Shown here: positions 41,060 to 49,449 of the stretch, piece by piece
Numbering within the stretch: position 1 is the first letter of the stretch
How the letters are laid out: each line of letters starts with the position of its first letter
DNA from: Streptomyces sp. HM190
Lineage (GTDB): Bacteria; Actinomycetota; Actinomycetes; Streptomycetales; Streptomycetaceae
Assembly: GCF_009857135.1 (NCBI RefSeq)
Contig: NZ_CP047318.1
Coordinates: 806,001 to 870,000 of the forward strand
Direction: 5' to 3'
Length of the DNA: 64,000 nucleotides
Notes under the pieces: model-generated
Seen by the model: the letters and a program-made list of their open reading frames with translations, nothing else
Database searches by the model: none
What the model was told of the DNA's origin: nothing
Position numbers and translations under genes: made by a program

Positions 41060-41743
41060 ATGCACACCCCCACCGTCGGCGCGCCGCCCCACCGGCCGCC
41101 GAACACCCGCACCGTGCGCGTCGCCGCGGCCCTCGCGGCGCCCACCGTCCTGCTGCTCGTCCTGGTCGCGATCTCCTGGGCGCCGCTGATGTCCCTGGAC
41201 CGGGGCATCGCGGACACCACCCACCGCTGGGCCGTCGCCGACTCCGGGACCACCCATGCCTTCCGCATCCTGACCGACTGGGTGTGGGATCCGATGACGA
41301 TGCGCCTCCTCTGCGTGGCCGCGGCGGCCTGGCTGGTGTGGCGGTACCGGGAGTGGTGGCTCGCGATCTGGCTGGTCGTCACCTGCGCGGTGGGCACGGC
41401 GGTCCAGCAGGGCCTGAAGGCCGCCGTCGGCCGGGAGCGGCCCGCGTGGCCCGATCCCGTGGACTCCGCCCACTACGCCGCCTTCCCGTCGGGTCACGCC
41501 ATGACGGCGACCGTGGTGTGCGGGCTGCTGCTGTGGCTCCTCCATCTGTACGGCGCCGAACGCGTCGTCACACGGATCGCGCTGGCGGTGTCCGTGGTGT
41601 CGGTCCTCGGGGTGGGCCTGACCAGGATCTGGCTGGGCGTGCACTGGGCGTCGGACGTGGTGGGCGGCTGGCTGCTGGGCGCGCTGACCGTGGCGCTGGC
41701 CGTACTGGCGTATGAGAAGTGGGGTGCGCCGAGGCGTACTTGA
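41060..41743 (+). CDS. PAP2-family phosphatase
   Basis: A 227-residue membrane phosphatase of the type 2 phosphatidic acid phosphatase superfamily. The tripartite active site is complete: KAAVGRERP (KX6RP), FPSGHAM (PSGH) and GLTRIWLGVHWASDVVGG (SRX5HX3D equivalent, with Thr for Ser). Six membrane helices are visible. It may dephosphorylate undecaprenyl pyrophosphate or phosphatidate. The ATG at 41060 has only a weak CGAGGA upstream. Confidence 0.9.
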   Translation: MHTPTVGAPPHRPPNTRTVRVAAALAAPTVLLLVLVAISWAPLMSLDRGIADTTHRWAVADSGTTHAFRILTDWVWDPMTMRLLCVAAAAWLVWRYREWWLAIWLVVTCAVGTAVQQGLKAAVGRERPAWPDPVDSAHYAAFPSGHAMTATVVCGLLLWLLHLYGAERVVTRIALAVSVVSVLGVGLTRIWLGVHWASDVVGGWLLGALTVALAVLAYEKWGAPRRT

Positions 41744-41775
41744 CCGGGCACGGGCCACCACGAAGGATCGCGGCC

Positions 41776-42474
41776 ATGACGATCAAAGGCGTGCTGTTCG
41801 ACTTCTCCGGGACCCTCTTCCGTGTCGAGTCCGGTGAGTCCTGGCTGCGGGCGGTGCTCGCGGACACCGGTGTCGACCTGCCCGAGCCGGAGGTGGTGCG
41901 GGCCGCCGAGGCGCTGGAGCGGGCGGGCGCGCTGCCCGGCGGGCCCGCCCCCGTGGAGCCGCCGACCGGCGAGCTGGGTGCGCTGTGGACCGTCCGGGAC
42001 CGCAGCGCCGAGCAGCACCGGGCGGCCTACACAGGCCTGTCCCGGCGGGTCTCCCTGCCCGACCCCGCGCTCCACGACGCGCTCTACGAGCGCCATATGA
42101 CGCCGTCCGCGTGGCGCCCGTACCCGGACGCCGCCGAGGTGCTCGCCGGTCTGCGGCAGCGGGGGGTGGCCGTCGGCGTGGTGAGCAACATCGGGTGGGA
42201 CCTGCGGCCGGTGTTCCGCGCGCACGGCCTCGACCCGTACGTGGGCACCTACGCGCTGTCGTACGAGCACGGCGTCCAGAAGCCGGATCCGCGGCTGTTC
42301 ACGCTGGCCTGCGCGGCGCTCGGCGTCGACCCGCGGGACACGCTGATGGTCGGTGACGACCGGCGCGCCGACGGAGGCGCGGCGGCCCTGGGCTGCGCGG
42401 TGCACCTCGTGGACCACCTGCCCGCGGACAGCCGGCCGGACGGGCTGCGCCCGGTGCTGGGGCTGGTGGACTGA
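41776..42474 (+). CDS. HAD-superfamily hydrolase
   Basis: A 232-residue HAD phosphatase. Motif I is VLFDFSGTLF (nucleophile Asp, with Ser in the third position rather than Asp-x-Asp in DFSGT), motif II VVSNIGW, motif III QKPDPRLF and motif IV VGDDRRADGGAAALG. An alpha-helical cap lies between motifs I and II. The DFSGT variant of DxDGT lacks the second Asp acid/base, so phosphatase activity may be altered. It lies 32 bases after the PAP2 gene. Confidence 0.88.
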   Translation: MTIKGVLFDFSGTLFRVESGESWLRAVLADTGVDLPEPEVVRAAEALERAGALPGGPAPVEPPTGELGALWTVRDRSAEQHRAAYTGLSRRVSLPDPALHDALYERHMTPSAWRPYPDAAEVLAGLRQRGVAVGVVSNIGWDLRPVFRAHGLDPYVGTYALSYEHGVQKPDPRLFTLACAALGVDPRDTLMVGDDRRADGGAAALGCAVHLVDHLPADSRPDGLRPVLGLVD

Positions 42475-42659
42475 AGACAGCGTGCGGTCGCGGGTCCGTC
42501 GGTCCCGTCGGGTGCGTCCCGACGCCGGGCGTCCGGTTCCCGGCGCCCGGGTCGCTGTCCGCCTACACCCCCGCCGTCCGTCCCGGACCGTCCCCCGTGC
42601 GGCCCGGGACGGACAGCGGCCGGACGGGACACACAGGGTCGCCGCCCGGGAGCGTTGAG

Positions 42660-42683
42660 TATAGTTGGCTGGCAGCCAGTCAA
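42660..42683 (+). promoter_or_regulatory. operator overlapping the -10 of the tetR gene
   Basis: TTGGCTGGCAGCCAGTCAA (42665-42683) is a 19-base palindrome with eight of nine pairs matching around a central A. A -10-like TATAGT (42660-42665) abuts it, 34 bases before the tetR ATG. The location fits autorepression by the TetR protein encoded directly downstream. Confidence 0.65.
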
Positions 42684-42698
42684 CGCAGGAGTTACAGG

Positions 42699-43349
42699 AT
42701 GTCCCCGCGCAGCGCCTCGGTCAATGAAGAGCTGCGTCGGCGTTCCCGCGAGCGACTGCTGCAGGCCGCGGTCGAGTTGGTCGACGAACGGGGCTACGAG
42801 GCCACGACGCTCGGGGACATCGCGGACCGCGCGGGATCGGCCCGGGGCCTGGTGTCGTACTACTTCCCCGGCAAGCGCCAGTTGGTCCAGTCGGCGGTGC
42901 ACCGGCTGATGCACCGGACGCTGGAGGAGGCGCTGGAGCGCGAGCCGCGCAGCGAGGACGGGCGGGAGCGGATGGCTCGGGCGGTCGACGCGATCCTGCG
43001 ACTGGCCCTGGACCGGCCGGTGCTGATGCGCCAGCACATGGCGGGGCTGCTCCAGGCGCCCGAGGGGTTCGTGCAGTGCCCCGAGCAGCAGCGGCTGGGC
43101 GAGCTGCTGCGGGACACGGTGGCCCGGCACGGCTCTGCGGACCCGGACGCCGACTACCCGCTGTTGCGGGCCCTGTTGATGGGCGCGGTGTACGCGATGG
43201 TGCTGCCGAACGCGCCGATGCCGGTCGCCACCCTGCGCGCGGAGCTGTTCCGGCGGTACGGACTCGACGGGGAGCTGGGCGTCCCGCCGGCCCCCGAGGG
43301 GACCGGCGGGACGCACGACCGGGATCTGTCGCGTTTCTTCGCCACCTGA
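42699..43349 (+). CDS. TetR-family transcriptional regulator
   Basis: A 216-residue TetR regulator. The DNA-binding domain is RERLLQAAVELVDERGYEATTLGDIADRAGSARGLVSYYFPGKRQLV; the C-terminal domain is AcrR-like. The open frame extends upstream, but the ATG at 42699 follows the promoter and operator and has CAGGAG-type sequence upstream, so it is preferred. It is convergent with the LVIVD-repeat gene. The target beyond itself is unknown. Confidence 0.92.
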   Translation: MSPRSASVNEELRRRSRERLLQAAVELVDERGYEATTLGDIADRAGSARGLVSYYFPGKRQLVQSAVHRLMHRTLEEALEREPRSEDGRERMARAVDAILRLALDRPVLMRQHMAGLLQAPEGFVQCPEQQRLGELLRDTVARHGSADPDADYPLLRALLMGAVYAMVLPNAPMPVATLRAELFRRYGLDGELGVPPAPEGTGGTHDRDLSRFFAT

Positions 43350-43383
43350 CGGTGCCGGTACCCGGCGGTGTCGGTCCGGCGTG

Positions 43384-44895
43384 CTACCAGCCGAAGTCGA
43401 AGTAGTCCGGCTGCGTCTGCACGTTCAGCTCACGCTGGTGGACCCAGCGGGCGGGGTTCGTGCGCCGGTCGTCGATCTTCAGGACGTCGAATCCCTTGGC
43501 TATGTCGTTCGAGTAGATGTAGCCGTTGTAGTAGTACGCCGACCACGAACCGCCACCGACCAGCGTGTCGGTGGAGAGGGGGCCGCGCTCGAAGTAGGCG
43601 ATCTCCTTGGGGTTGGCGGAGTCGGTGAAGTCCCAGACGGACACACCGCCCTGGTACCAGGCCTGGACCATGATGTCCTTGCCCTTGACCGGGATCAGCG
43701 AGCCGTTGTGGGCGACGCAGTTCTCGGTGTTCGCCTGGTGGCGGGGGATCTTGTAGTAGCTCTTGAAGACGAGCTTGCGGTGGTCGCCCCGGCCGACGAT
43801 GTCGTAGATGCCGTCGGCACCGCGGTTCGGGCCGATCTCCGCGTTGCAGGTGGCCGCGCCGCCGCCGCCCAGCTCGTCGGTGAAGACGACCTTGTCGGCC
43901 TTCTGGTTGAAGGTCGCCGAGTGCCAGAACGCGAAGTTCACGTTGTCCTGGACCTGGTCGATGATCTTCGGGTTCTCCGGGTCCTCGATGGAGAACAGGA
44001 TGCCGTCACCCATGCACGCGCCGGCCGCGAGGTCCTTCGACGGCAGGACCGTGATGTCGTGGCAGCCCGTGGTCTTGGAGACGCCGGGGTTCGTGGGCCC
44101 GCCCGGGTTGCCGCCGCCGTCCGGTCCCTCACCGGGGAAGAGGACGGGGAAGCCCACCACGGCCGCCTTCTCGGGGGCGTGGCGCGGCACCTTGATGACC
44201 GAGATGCCGTCGTGCGGCGGCTGGCAGTCGGGGAACGCCGCGTTCGGCGAGTACGAGGAGACGTAGATGTAGACGTTCTTGCGCTTCGGCAGCAGCGTGT
44301 GGGTGTGCGAGCCGCAGGCGGTCTCGACGGCGGCGACGTACTTCGGGTTCGCCTTGTCGCTGATGTCGAAGATCTTCATGCCCTCCCACGACGACTTCTC
44401 GCTCGCGGGCTGCGTGGTGCTGTTGCAGGAACTGTCGCTGCGCGAGGAGTCCGTGGACAGGAAGAGCAGGTTGCCGGAGACGGAGATGTCGTTCTGGGAG
44501 CCCGGGCAGAGGACCTGGGCGACCGTCCTGGGGGCCTTGGGGTTGCTGATGTCGAAGACGCGGAAGCCGTCGTAGTTGCCGGCGAAGGCGTACTTCCCCT
44601 GGAAGGCGAGGTCGGAGTTGGTGCCCGGCAGCGCCTCCTTCGGGATGTTGGTCAGGTGCTCGATGTTGGCGGAGTGGACGATCTCGTCCTTGCCGGGTAT
44701 CTCGCCGGCGGCGATCGCCTCGCGCGCCTCGGCCGCGTCGCTCTTGGAGACCTTCTCGCGCACGGTGGGCCCGTCCCCGGGGTCGGGAGTCGCGGCCGCG
44801 GGACCGGCCGTGAGCAGCGCGGCCAGGAGTCCGGCCGCCGTCGCGGCCACCCCCAGCCGTCTGTGGCGCGTCCGAAGGTTGTTCGACAGGGTCAC
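43384..44895 (-). CDS. secreted LVIVD-repeat beta-propeller protein
   Basis: A 503-residue exported protein. The signal peptide is about residues 1-36 (RRLGVAATAAGLLAALLTAGPAAA). The mature protein consists of LVIVD-type propeller blades: GNYDGFRVFDISNPKAPRTVAQV, WEGMKIFDISDKANPKYVAAVE, GDGILFSIEDPENPKIIDQV and GGVSVWDFTDSANPKEIAYF. Several Cys pairs (CPGSQND, CNSTT, CGSHTHT, CQPP, CHDI, CMGD, CNAE) suggest disulfides. Ligand and function are unknown. GGAGG lies before the GTG. It is divergent from a DUF305 lipoprotein gene. Confidence 0.9.
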   Translation of the reverse strand: MTLSNNLRTRHRRLGVAATAAGLLAALLTAGPAAATPDPGDGPTVREKVSKSDAAEAREAIAAGEIPGKDEIVHSANIEHLTNIPKEALPGTNSDLAFQGKYAFAGNYDGFRVFDISNPKAPRTVAQVLCPGSQNDISVSGNLLFLSTDSSRSDSSCNSTTQPASEKSSWEGMKIFDISDKANPKYVAAVETACGSHTHTLLPKRKNVYIYVSSYSPNAAFPDCQPPHDGISVIKVPRHAPEKAAVVGFPVLFPGEGPDGGGNPGGPTNPGVSKTTGCHDITVLPSKDLAAGACMGDGILFSIEDPENPKIIDQVQDNVNFAFWHSATFNQKADKVVFTDELGGGGAATCNAEIGPNRGADGIYDIVGRGDHRKLVFKSYYKIPRHQANTENCVAHNGSLIPVKGKDIMVQAWYQGGVSVWDFTDSANPKEIAYFERGPLSTDTLVGGGSWSAYYYNGYIYSNDIAKGFDVLKIDDRRTNPARWVHQRELNVQTQPDYFDFGW

Positions 44896-45021
44896 TGTGT
44901 CCTCCCTCGTAGCCGTTCGCAGTCGAACGGTTCAGGCACCTCCGAAGTATCGTCTTCAGCATGCACAGAACAACAGGTGGCCATGTATGTGTAACGAAAC
45001 TAATTTGATCACCGGCACCTG

Positions 45022-45053
45022 AATGTGTGTGAGGGAAGATCCCAACACACATT
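45022..45053. promoter_or_regulatory. nested inverted repeat in the LVIVD/DUF305 divergent region
   Basis: AATGTGTG (45022-45029) and CACACATT (45046-45053) are perfect inverted arms. Inside them GGGA-AGA-TCCC (45033-45043) forms a second small palindrome. It lies 36 bases before the DUF305 start and 127 bases before the LVIVD start. It may be an operator or an mRNA leader hairpin. Confidence 0.5.
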
Positions 45054-45088
45054 GGGTGTACGTCCGTTGCTCTGCCCAGGAGGTCACT

Positions 45089-45754
45089 GTGCTCGTTCGC
45101 CGCACATCCCGCGCGTCGCTGGTCACGGCCTCGTTGACGGCCGCTCTCCTCGCGCTCGCGGCCTGTGACTCGGGGTCGGACACCGAGCCCGACGGCGCCT
45201 CCGCCCGGTCCGGCGGCCCCGCGGTGATCGCTCCCGGGAAACCCGGCGAGGCGGCCCGCACCCTGTCCCCCGAGGAGGCGGAGAAGCGGCGCGCCGAGGA
45301 CGACTCGCCGAACTCGGCGGACTTCGCCTACGCACGCATGATGATCGTGCACCACGGCCAGGCCCTGAAGATGACCGAACTCGCCCCGAAGCACGCGAAG
45401 TCGACACAGGTGAAGCGGATCGCGGAGCGCATCTCGGCCGCCCAGAAGCCGGAGATCGAGGCGATGGAGGGCTGGCTGGAGGTCAACGACGGCGCCGGGA
45501 AGGGCGCGTCGCACGAGCACGGGCAGATGCCCGGCATGGCGACCGAGGCGCAACTGGAGGAACTCGGCACGCTCGACGGGGCGGAGTTCGACCGCCTCTT
45601 CCTGAAACTGATGATCACTCACCACGAGGGGGCGATCACGATGGCCACGGACGTGAAGACCCAGGGCAACAACATCCTGGTCGAGGAGATGGCCGACGAC
45701 GTGATCGCCCAGCAGACGACCGAGATCAGCAGGATGCGCGACCTTCTGACCTAG
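45089..45754 (+). CDS. DUF305 lipoprotein
   Basis: A 221-residue lipoprotein: basic N terminus, hydrophobic segment and lipobox LALAACDSG (lipidated Cys about residue 26). Two DUF305 helical halves follow, each with the paired-His motif: MMIVHHGQALKMTELA and LMITHHEGAITMATDV. Met/His-rich HEHGQMPGMATE between them suggests copper binding, as proposed for other DUF305 proteins. GGAGG precedes the GTG at 45089; a longer frame begins upstream but lacks a signal sequence at its start. Confidence 0.9.
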   Translation: MLVRRTSRASLVTASLTAALLALAACDSGSDTEPDGASARSGGPAVIAPGKPGEAARTLSPEEAEKRRAEDDSPNSADFAYARMMIVHHGQALKMTELAPKHAKSTQVKRIAERISAAQKPEIEAMEGWLEVNDGAGKGASHEHGQMPGMATEAQLEELGTLDGAEFDRLFLKLMITHHEGAITMATDVKTQGNNILVEEMADDVIAQQTTEISRMRDLLT

Positions 45755-45816
45755 GGGGTGCCGTCGATCTCCCGCCCGCCTCGCGGCGCCCGGCACGCGC
45801 TCTCGCCGTGACGGGC

Positions 45817-46347
45817 TCAGCGGCGGGCGTGGCGGGGGGCCAGGAGGCCGGCGTCCCGGGCGCCGGCGATCATGCGGAGCGACTTGCGGCGGCTGTGCCC
45901 GGTCGCGCACATCACCGCGAGCACCGGGTCGTACCCCTCCCGCTGCGCGGTGAGGTACTCCTCCGCGACCAGCCGCCGCCCCTCCGTGCCCCGCGGCCAG
46001 GCGGGTCTGGCCCGGCGGGCGGCGGCGTACCGGCTGCCCGGCGCGCTGCCCTCGACCGGGCCGGACGCGGTGCCGCACGCCCCGAAGAGCGGGCCCTCGA
46101 TCCAGTCGGCCAGTTCCGCCAGGTCGTCCAGGGACAACGGCGGCTGGGCCCGGACGTCCTCCAGGGACAGCCGCCCCCCGGCCACCACGGCGAGTACGTC
46201 CACCCGGGCCCCGTCCGGGAAGTCCAGCCGGGCGTTGAACCAGGCGGTGGCTCCCCCACCTTCCTGCACCTCCCACGCGGGCCACACCGAGACCGCACCG
46301 TCCTGCCAATGCCGATCAGAAAGGTTGAGAAAGGAAGCTTCAAGCAC
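45817..46347 (-). CDS. DUF6214 family protein
   Basis: A roughly 176-residue cytosolic protein. VWPAWEVQEGGGATAWFNARLDFPDGARVDVLAVVAGG and the C-terminal AEEYLTAQREGYDPVLAVMCATGHSRRKSLRMIAGARDAGLLAPRH match the Streptomyces DUF6214 family; the C-terminal part may be helix-turn-helix-like. No function is known. The start is uncertain: the GTG at 46347 lacks a ribosome-binding site and the conserved region begins about 20 residues later. Confidence 0.72.
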   Translation of the reverse strand: MLEASFLNLSDRHWQDGAVSVWPAWEVQEGGGATAWFNARLDFPDGARVDVLAVVAGGRLSLEDVRAQPPLSLDDLAELADWIEGPLFGACGTASGPVEGSAPGSRYAAARRARPAWPRGTEGRRLVAEEYLTAQREGYDPVLAVMCATGHSRRKSLRMIAGARDAGLLAPRHARR

Positions 46348-46471
46348 ACACGAAACGTAAGGGAGTGATCACAATCGTTCGGCGCAGCCACGCCGAGCAC
46401 CCCCTCCCCCGGCGGCCCGCGCGGTGCGATCCTGGAGGCATCAGCGATCTCCTCGCGTAAGGAGTTCCGCC

Positions 46472-47824
46472 GTGCTGCGTGTCGCCGTCGTGGGTTCGGG
46501 ACCGAGCGGGTGCTACACCGCCCAGAGCCTCGTCCAGCGGGACCCCGGAGTCCTGGTCGACGTCCTCGACCGGCTGCCCTGCCCCTACGGACTGGTCCGG
46601 TACGGGGTGGCGCCGGACCACGAGAAGATCAAATCGCTCCAGGACAACCTGCGCGCCGTGCTGGAGGACGAGCGGGTGCGCTTCCTCGGCGGCGTGCAGG
46701 TGGGGCCGGGGGGCGTTCCGGTGGCGCGGCTGCGGGAGCTGTACCACGCGGTGGTGTACTGCGTGGGCGCCGCCACGGACCGCCGGCTCGGCATTCCGGG
46801 CGAGGAGCTGCGGGGCAGCTGGTCGGCGACCGAGTTCGTGTCCTGGTACAGCGCGCACCCGGACGCCGTGGCCGGCGGCTTCGTCCACGGCGCCCGTAGC
46901 GCGGTGGTCATCGGCGTCGGGAACGTCGCCGTGGACGTGACGCGCATGCTGGCGCGCGGCCCGGCCGAACTCGGCCCGACCGACATGCCGCAGTCCGCCC
47001 TCGCCTCGCTCGCCTCCAGCCAGGTGTCCCGCGTCCACATGGTGGGCCGCCGCGGGCCCTCCGCGGCGCGCTTCACCACCAAGGAGCTGCGCGAGCTGGG
47101 CACCCTCCCGGACACCCAGGTCACCGTCAACCCGGCGGAGCTGGAGATGGACCCGCACTACGTCGACCCGTCGGCGCTGCCCGCCGCGCAGCGCCGGAAC
47201 ATCGAGGTCCTGCGCGGCTGGGCCACCGCGCCGGCGCCCGGCGGCCGCCACCGCGTCCGGCTGCGGTTCTTCCTGCGCCCGGTGGAGCTCCTCGCCGACG
47301 GCGACCACGTCTGCGGCGTCCGGCTGGAGCGCACGCGGCCGGACGGCCGGGGCGGTCTCGTCGGCACGGGCCGGTACGAGGAGATCGAGGCCCAGCTCGT
47401 ACTCCGCTCGGTCGGCTACCGCGGCGTGGCCCTGGACGGGCTCCCCTTCGACGCCGAGCGGGCCACGGTCCCCCATGCGGCGGGCCGGGTCCTGCGGGAG
47501 GGCGTGGCCGCTCCGGGCGAGTACGTGGCCGGGTGGATCAAGCGGGGCCCGACCGGAGTGATCGGCACCAACCGTCCCTGTGCCAAGGAGACGGTGACCT
47601 CGCTGCTGGCGGACAAGCCCGTGCTCCTGCGCCGCACGGTCCCGGCAGATCCACTGGCGGCACTGCGCGCGGAGGGCGTCCGCCCCGTGGAGTGGTCGGG
47701 CTGGCAGGCGATCGAACGGGCGGAGGCGGACCTGGGGGCGTCCCTGGGCCGCGGCGTGGTGAAACTCCCGGACTGGGAGTCGCTGTTGACGGCCGCTCGG
47801 GGCGGGGCGCAGGACAGTCCTTGA
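46472..47824 (+). CDS. fprA: FprA-type NADPH-ferredoxin reductase
   Basis: A 450-residue adrenodoxin-reductase-like flavoenzyme, passing electrons from NADPH to ferredoxins, for example for cytochromes P450. FAD motif: VLRVAVVGSGPSGCYTAQSLVQ with LPCPYGLVRYGVAPDHEKIK. NADPH domain: ARSAVVIGVGNVAVDVTRML with VHMVGRRGPSAARFTTKELREL. The C-terminal signature is VAGWIKRGPTGVIGTNRPCAKETV. TAAGGAG lies eight bases before the GTG at 46472. It is convergent with the arsR gene. Confidence 0.93.
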   Translation: MLRVAVVGSGPSGCYTAQSLVQRDPGVLVDVLDRLPCPYGLVRYGVAPDHEKIKSLQDNLRAVLEDERVRFLGGVQVGPGGVPVARLRELYHAVVYCVGAATDRRLGIPGEELRGSWSATEFVSWYSAHPDAVAGGFVHGARSAVVIGVGNVAVDVTRMLARGPAELGPTDMPQSALASLASSQVSRVHMVGRRGPSAARFTTKELRELGTLPDTQVTVNPAELEMDPHYVDPSALPAAQRRNIEVLRGWATAPAPGGRHRVRLRFFLRPVELLADGDHVCGVRLERTRPDGRGGLVGTGRYEEIEAQLVLRSVGYRGVALDGLPFDAERATVPHAAGRVLREGVAAPGEYVAGWIKRGPTGVIGTNRPCAKETVTSLLADKPVLLRRTVPADPLAALRAEGVRPVEWSGWQAIERAEADLGASLGRGVVKLPDWESLLTAARGGAQDSP

Positions 47825-47836
47825 GGGCTGAGTGGT

Positions 47837-48193
47837 TCAGCCGTCGCCGAGGTCCCGGGCGGTCTGCCGGGCGGCGGCGTCCAGGAGGGCGCCCAGCAGG
47901 CCGGGGAAGAGGCCGTCGAGGTCGTCCCGGCGCAGGCCGTTCATCTTGGCGGTGCCCCGGTAGACCTGGCGGATCACCCCGCTCTCGCGCAGCACGCGGA
48001 AGTGGTGGGTGGTCGTGGACTTGGTGACCGGCAGGTCGAAGTACGAACAGGACAGCTCGCCGCCGCCGGCGGCGAGCTCGCGCACGATGCGCAGCCGCAT
48101 GGGGTCGGCGAGCGCGTGCAGCACGGACTCCAGGCGGATCTCCGCGACCTCCGGGTGAGGGAGATCGCGACTGCTGACGGCGGGCGAGGTCAC
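47837..48193 (-). CDS. ArsR-family winged-helix regulator
   Basis: A 118-residue ArsR/SmtB-type repressor: LESVLHALADPMRLRIVRELAAGGGELSCSYFDLPVTKSTTTHHFRVLRESGVIRQVYRGTAK. The usual metal-binding Cys pair is absent (a single Cys in LSCSYF), so it may sense something other than metals. I choose the GTG at 48193 with GGGAG five bases upstream. An ATG at 48229 falls within the -10 box TACAAT, so it cannot be on the mRNA from that promoter. It is divergent from an Old Yellow Enzyme gene and both share operators. Confidence 0.88.
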   Translation of the reverse strand: MTSPAVSSRDLPHPEVAEIRLESVLHALADPMRLRIVRELAAGGGELSCSYFDLPVTKSTTTHHFRVLRESGVIRQVYRGTAKMNGLRRDDLDGLFPGLLGALLDAAARQTARDLGDG

Positions 48194-48227
48194 GAGGGCT
48201 CCCTTGCGTCGGTACTTCGGGGGGTCC

Positions 48228-48281
48228 ATTGTACGAGAACTCTCGTAGTTTGACATTCACCGTACTACGATGGCTATCGTA
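48228..48281. promoter_or_regulatory. divergent promoters with two TACGA-N-TCGTA operators
   Basis: Two perfect inverted repeats, TACGAG-AACT-CTCGTA (48232-48247) and TACGAT-GGCT-ATCGTA (48266-48281), have the same arm design and spacing. The first overlaps the minus-strand -10 TACAAT (48228-48233, arsR). The second covers a plus-strand TATCGT (48275-48280) that lies 19 bases after TTGACA (48250-48255, oxidoreductase). The ArsR protein is the natural candidate to bind both and repress itself and the oxidoreductase. Confidence 0.75.
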
Positions 48282-48337
48282 CGAAGCATCGAGTCCTACC
48301 CGACCCGTGTCGGCATCCCTGACGATCGGAGTCCGCC

Positions 48338-49417
48338 GTGAGCGTGCTGTTCGAGCCCTACCGCCTGCGTGAACTGACCATCCCGAACCGGGTGTGGATG
48401 CCTCCGATGTGCCAGTACTCGGCCGCGCCGGAGGGCCCCGGGACGGGTGCGCCGGGCGACTGGCACTTCGCGCACTACGCGGCGCGCGCCACCGGCGGGA
48501 CGGGCCTGATCATCGTCGAGGCGACCGCCGTGGCCCCCGAGGGCCGGATCTCCCCCTACGACCTCGGCCTCTGGAACGACACGCAGGTGGAGGCGTTCCG
48601 CCGGATCACCCGGTTCCTGAAGACGCAGGGGACGGTGCCGGCCGTGCAGTTGGCGCACGCGGGACGCAAGGCGTCCACCGAGCGGCCCTGGCGGGGCGGG
48701 GCCCCGGTCGGCCCGGACGCGCACGGGTGGCAGCCGGTCGCGCCCAGCGCCGTGCAGTTCGACGAGAAGCACCCGGTGCCGGACGAGCTGACGATCGAGC
48801 AGATCCGGTCCGTCGTCGGGCAGTTCGCGGAGGCGGCCCGCCGTGCGCTCGCCGCCGGCTTCGAGGTCGTCGAGATCCACGGCGCCCACGGCTACCTGAT
48901 CAACGAGTTCCTGTCCCCGCACTCCAACCGCCGGACCGACGCCTACGGCGGCTCGTACGAGAACCGGATCCGCTTCGCGCTGGAGGTGGTGGACGCCGTG
49001 CGTGAGGTGTGGCCGCAGGACAAGCCGCTGTTCTTCCGGGTCTCCGCCACCGAGTGGCTGGAGGAGGGCGGCTGGACGGCGGACGACACCGTCCGGCTCG
49101 CGGCCGAGCTGAAGGCCCACGGCGTGGACCTCCTCGACGTCTCCACCGGCGGCAACGCCTCCGGCGTCCGCATCCCCGTGGGCCCCGGCTACCAGGTGCC
49201 GTTCGCCACCCGTGTCCGGGAGGAGGCCGGGATGCCCGTCGCGGCGGTGGGCCTGATCACCGAGCCCGAGCAGGCCGAGAAGATCCTCGCCAACGGGGAG
49301 GCCGACGCCGTGCTGCTCGGCCGCGAGCTGCTGCGCAGCCCCTCCTGGGCCCGGCAGACCGCCCGGGAACTCGGCGGCGAGGTGCACGTCCCCGACCAGT
49401 ACCACCGGTCGGTCTGA
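48338..49417 (+). CDS. Old Yellow Enzyme-family NADH:flavin oxidoreductase (YqjM-like)
   Basis: A 359-residue FMN-dependent ene-reductase of the thermophilic-like (YqjM) class. Motifs: LFEPYRLRELTIPNRVWMPPMCQYSA (Cys that tunes FMN potential), VQLAHAGRKAST, VEIHGAHGYLINEFLSPHSNRRTDAYGGSYENRIRF, and VGLITEPEQAEKIL with DAVLLGRELLRSP. It reduces activated C=C bonds with NAD(P)H. It is controlled, by inference, by the divergent ArsR regulator, suggesting electrophile stress response. Confidence 0.93.
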   Translation: MSVLFEPYRLRELTIPNRVWMPPMCQYSAAPEGPGTGAPGDWHFAHYAARATGGTGLIIVEATAVAPEGRISPYDLGLWNDTQVEAFRRITRFLKTQGTVPAVQLAHAGRKASTERPWRGGAPVGPDAHGWQPVAPSAVQFDEKHPVPDELTIEQIRSVVGQFAEAARRALAAGFEVVEIHGAHGYLINEFLSPHSNRRTDAYGGSYENRIRFALEVVDAVREVWPQDKPLFFRVSATEWLEEGGWTADDTVRLAAELKAHGVDLLDVSTGGNASGVRIPVGPGYQVPFATRVREEAGMPVAAVGLITEPEQAEKILANGEADAVLLGRELLRSPSWARQTARELGGEVHVPDQYHRSV

Positions 49418-49449
49418 CCTCCGCGGCCCCGGCAGGCACGCGGTGGGCC

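Noticed and set aside
48194..48229. ATG at 48229 as the arsR start
   Set aside because: It lies inside the -10 box (TACAAT), upstream of any possible transcript from that promoter. The GTG at 48193 has a good ribosome-binding site.
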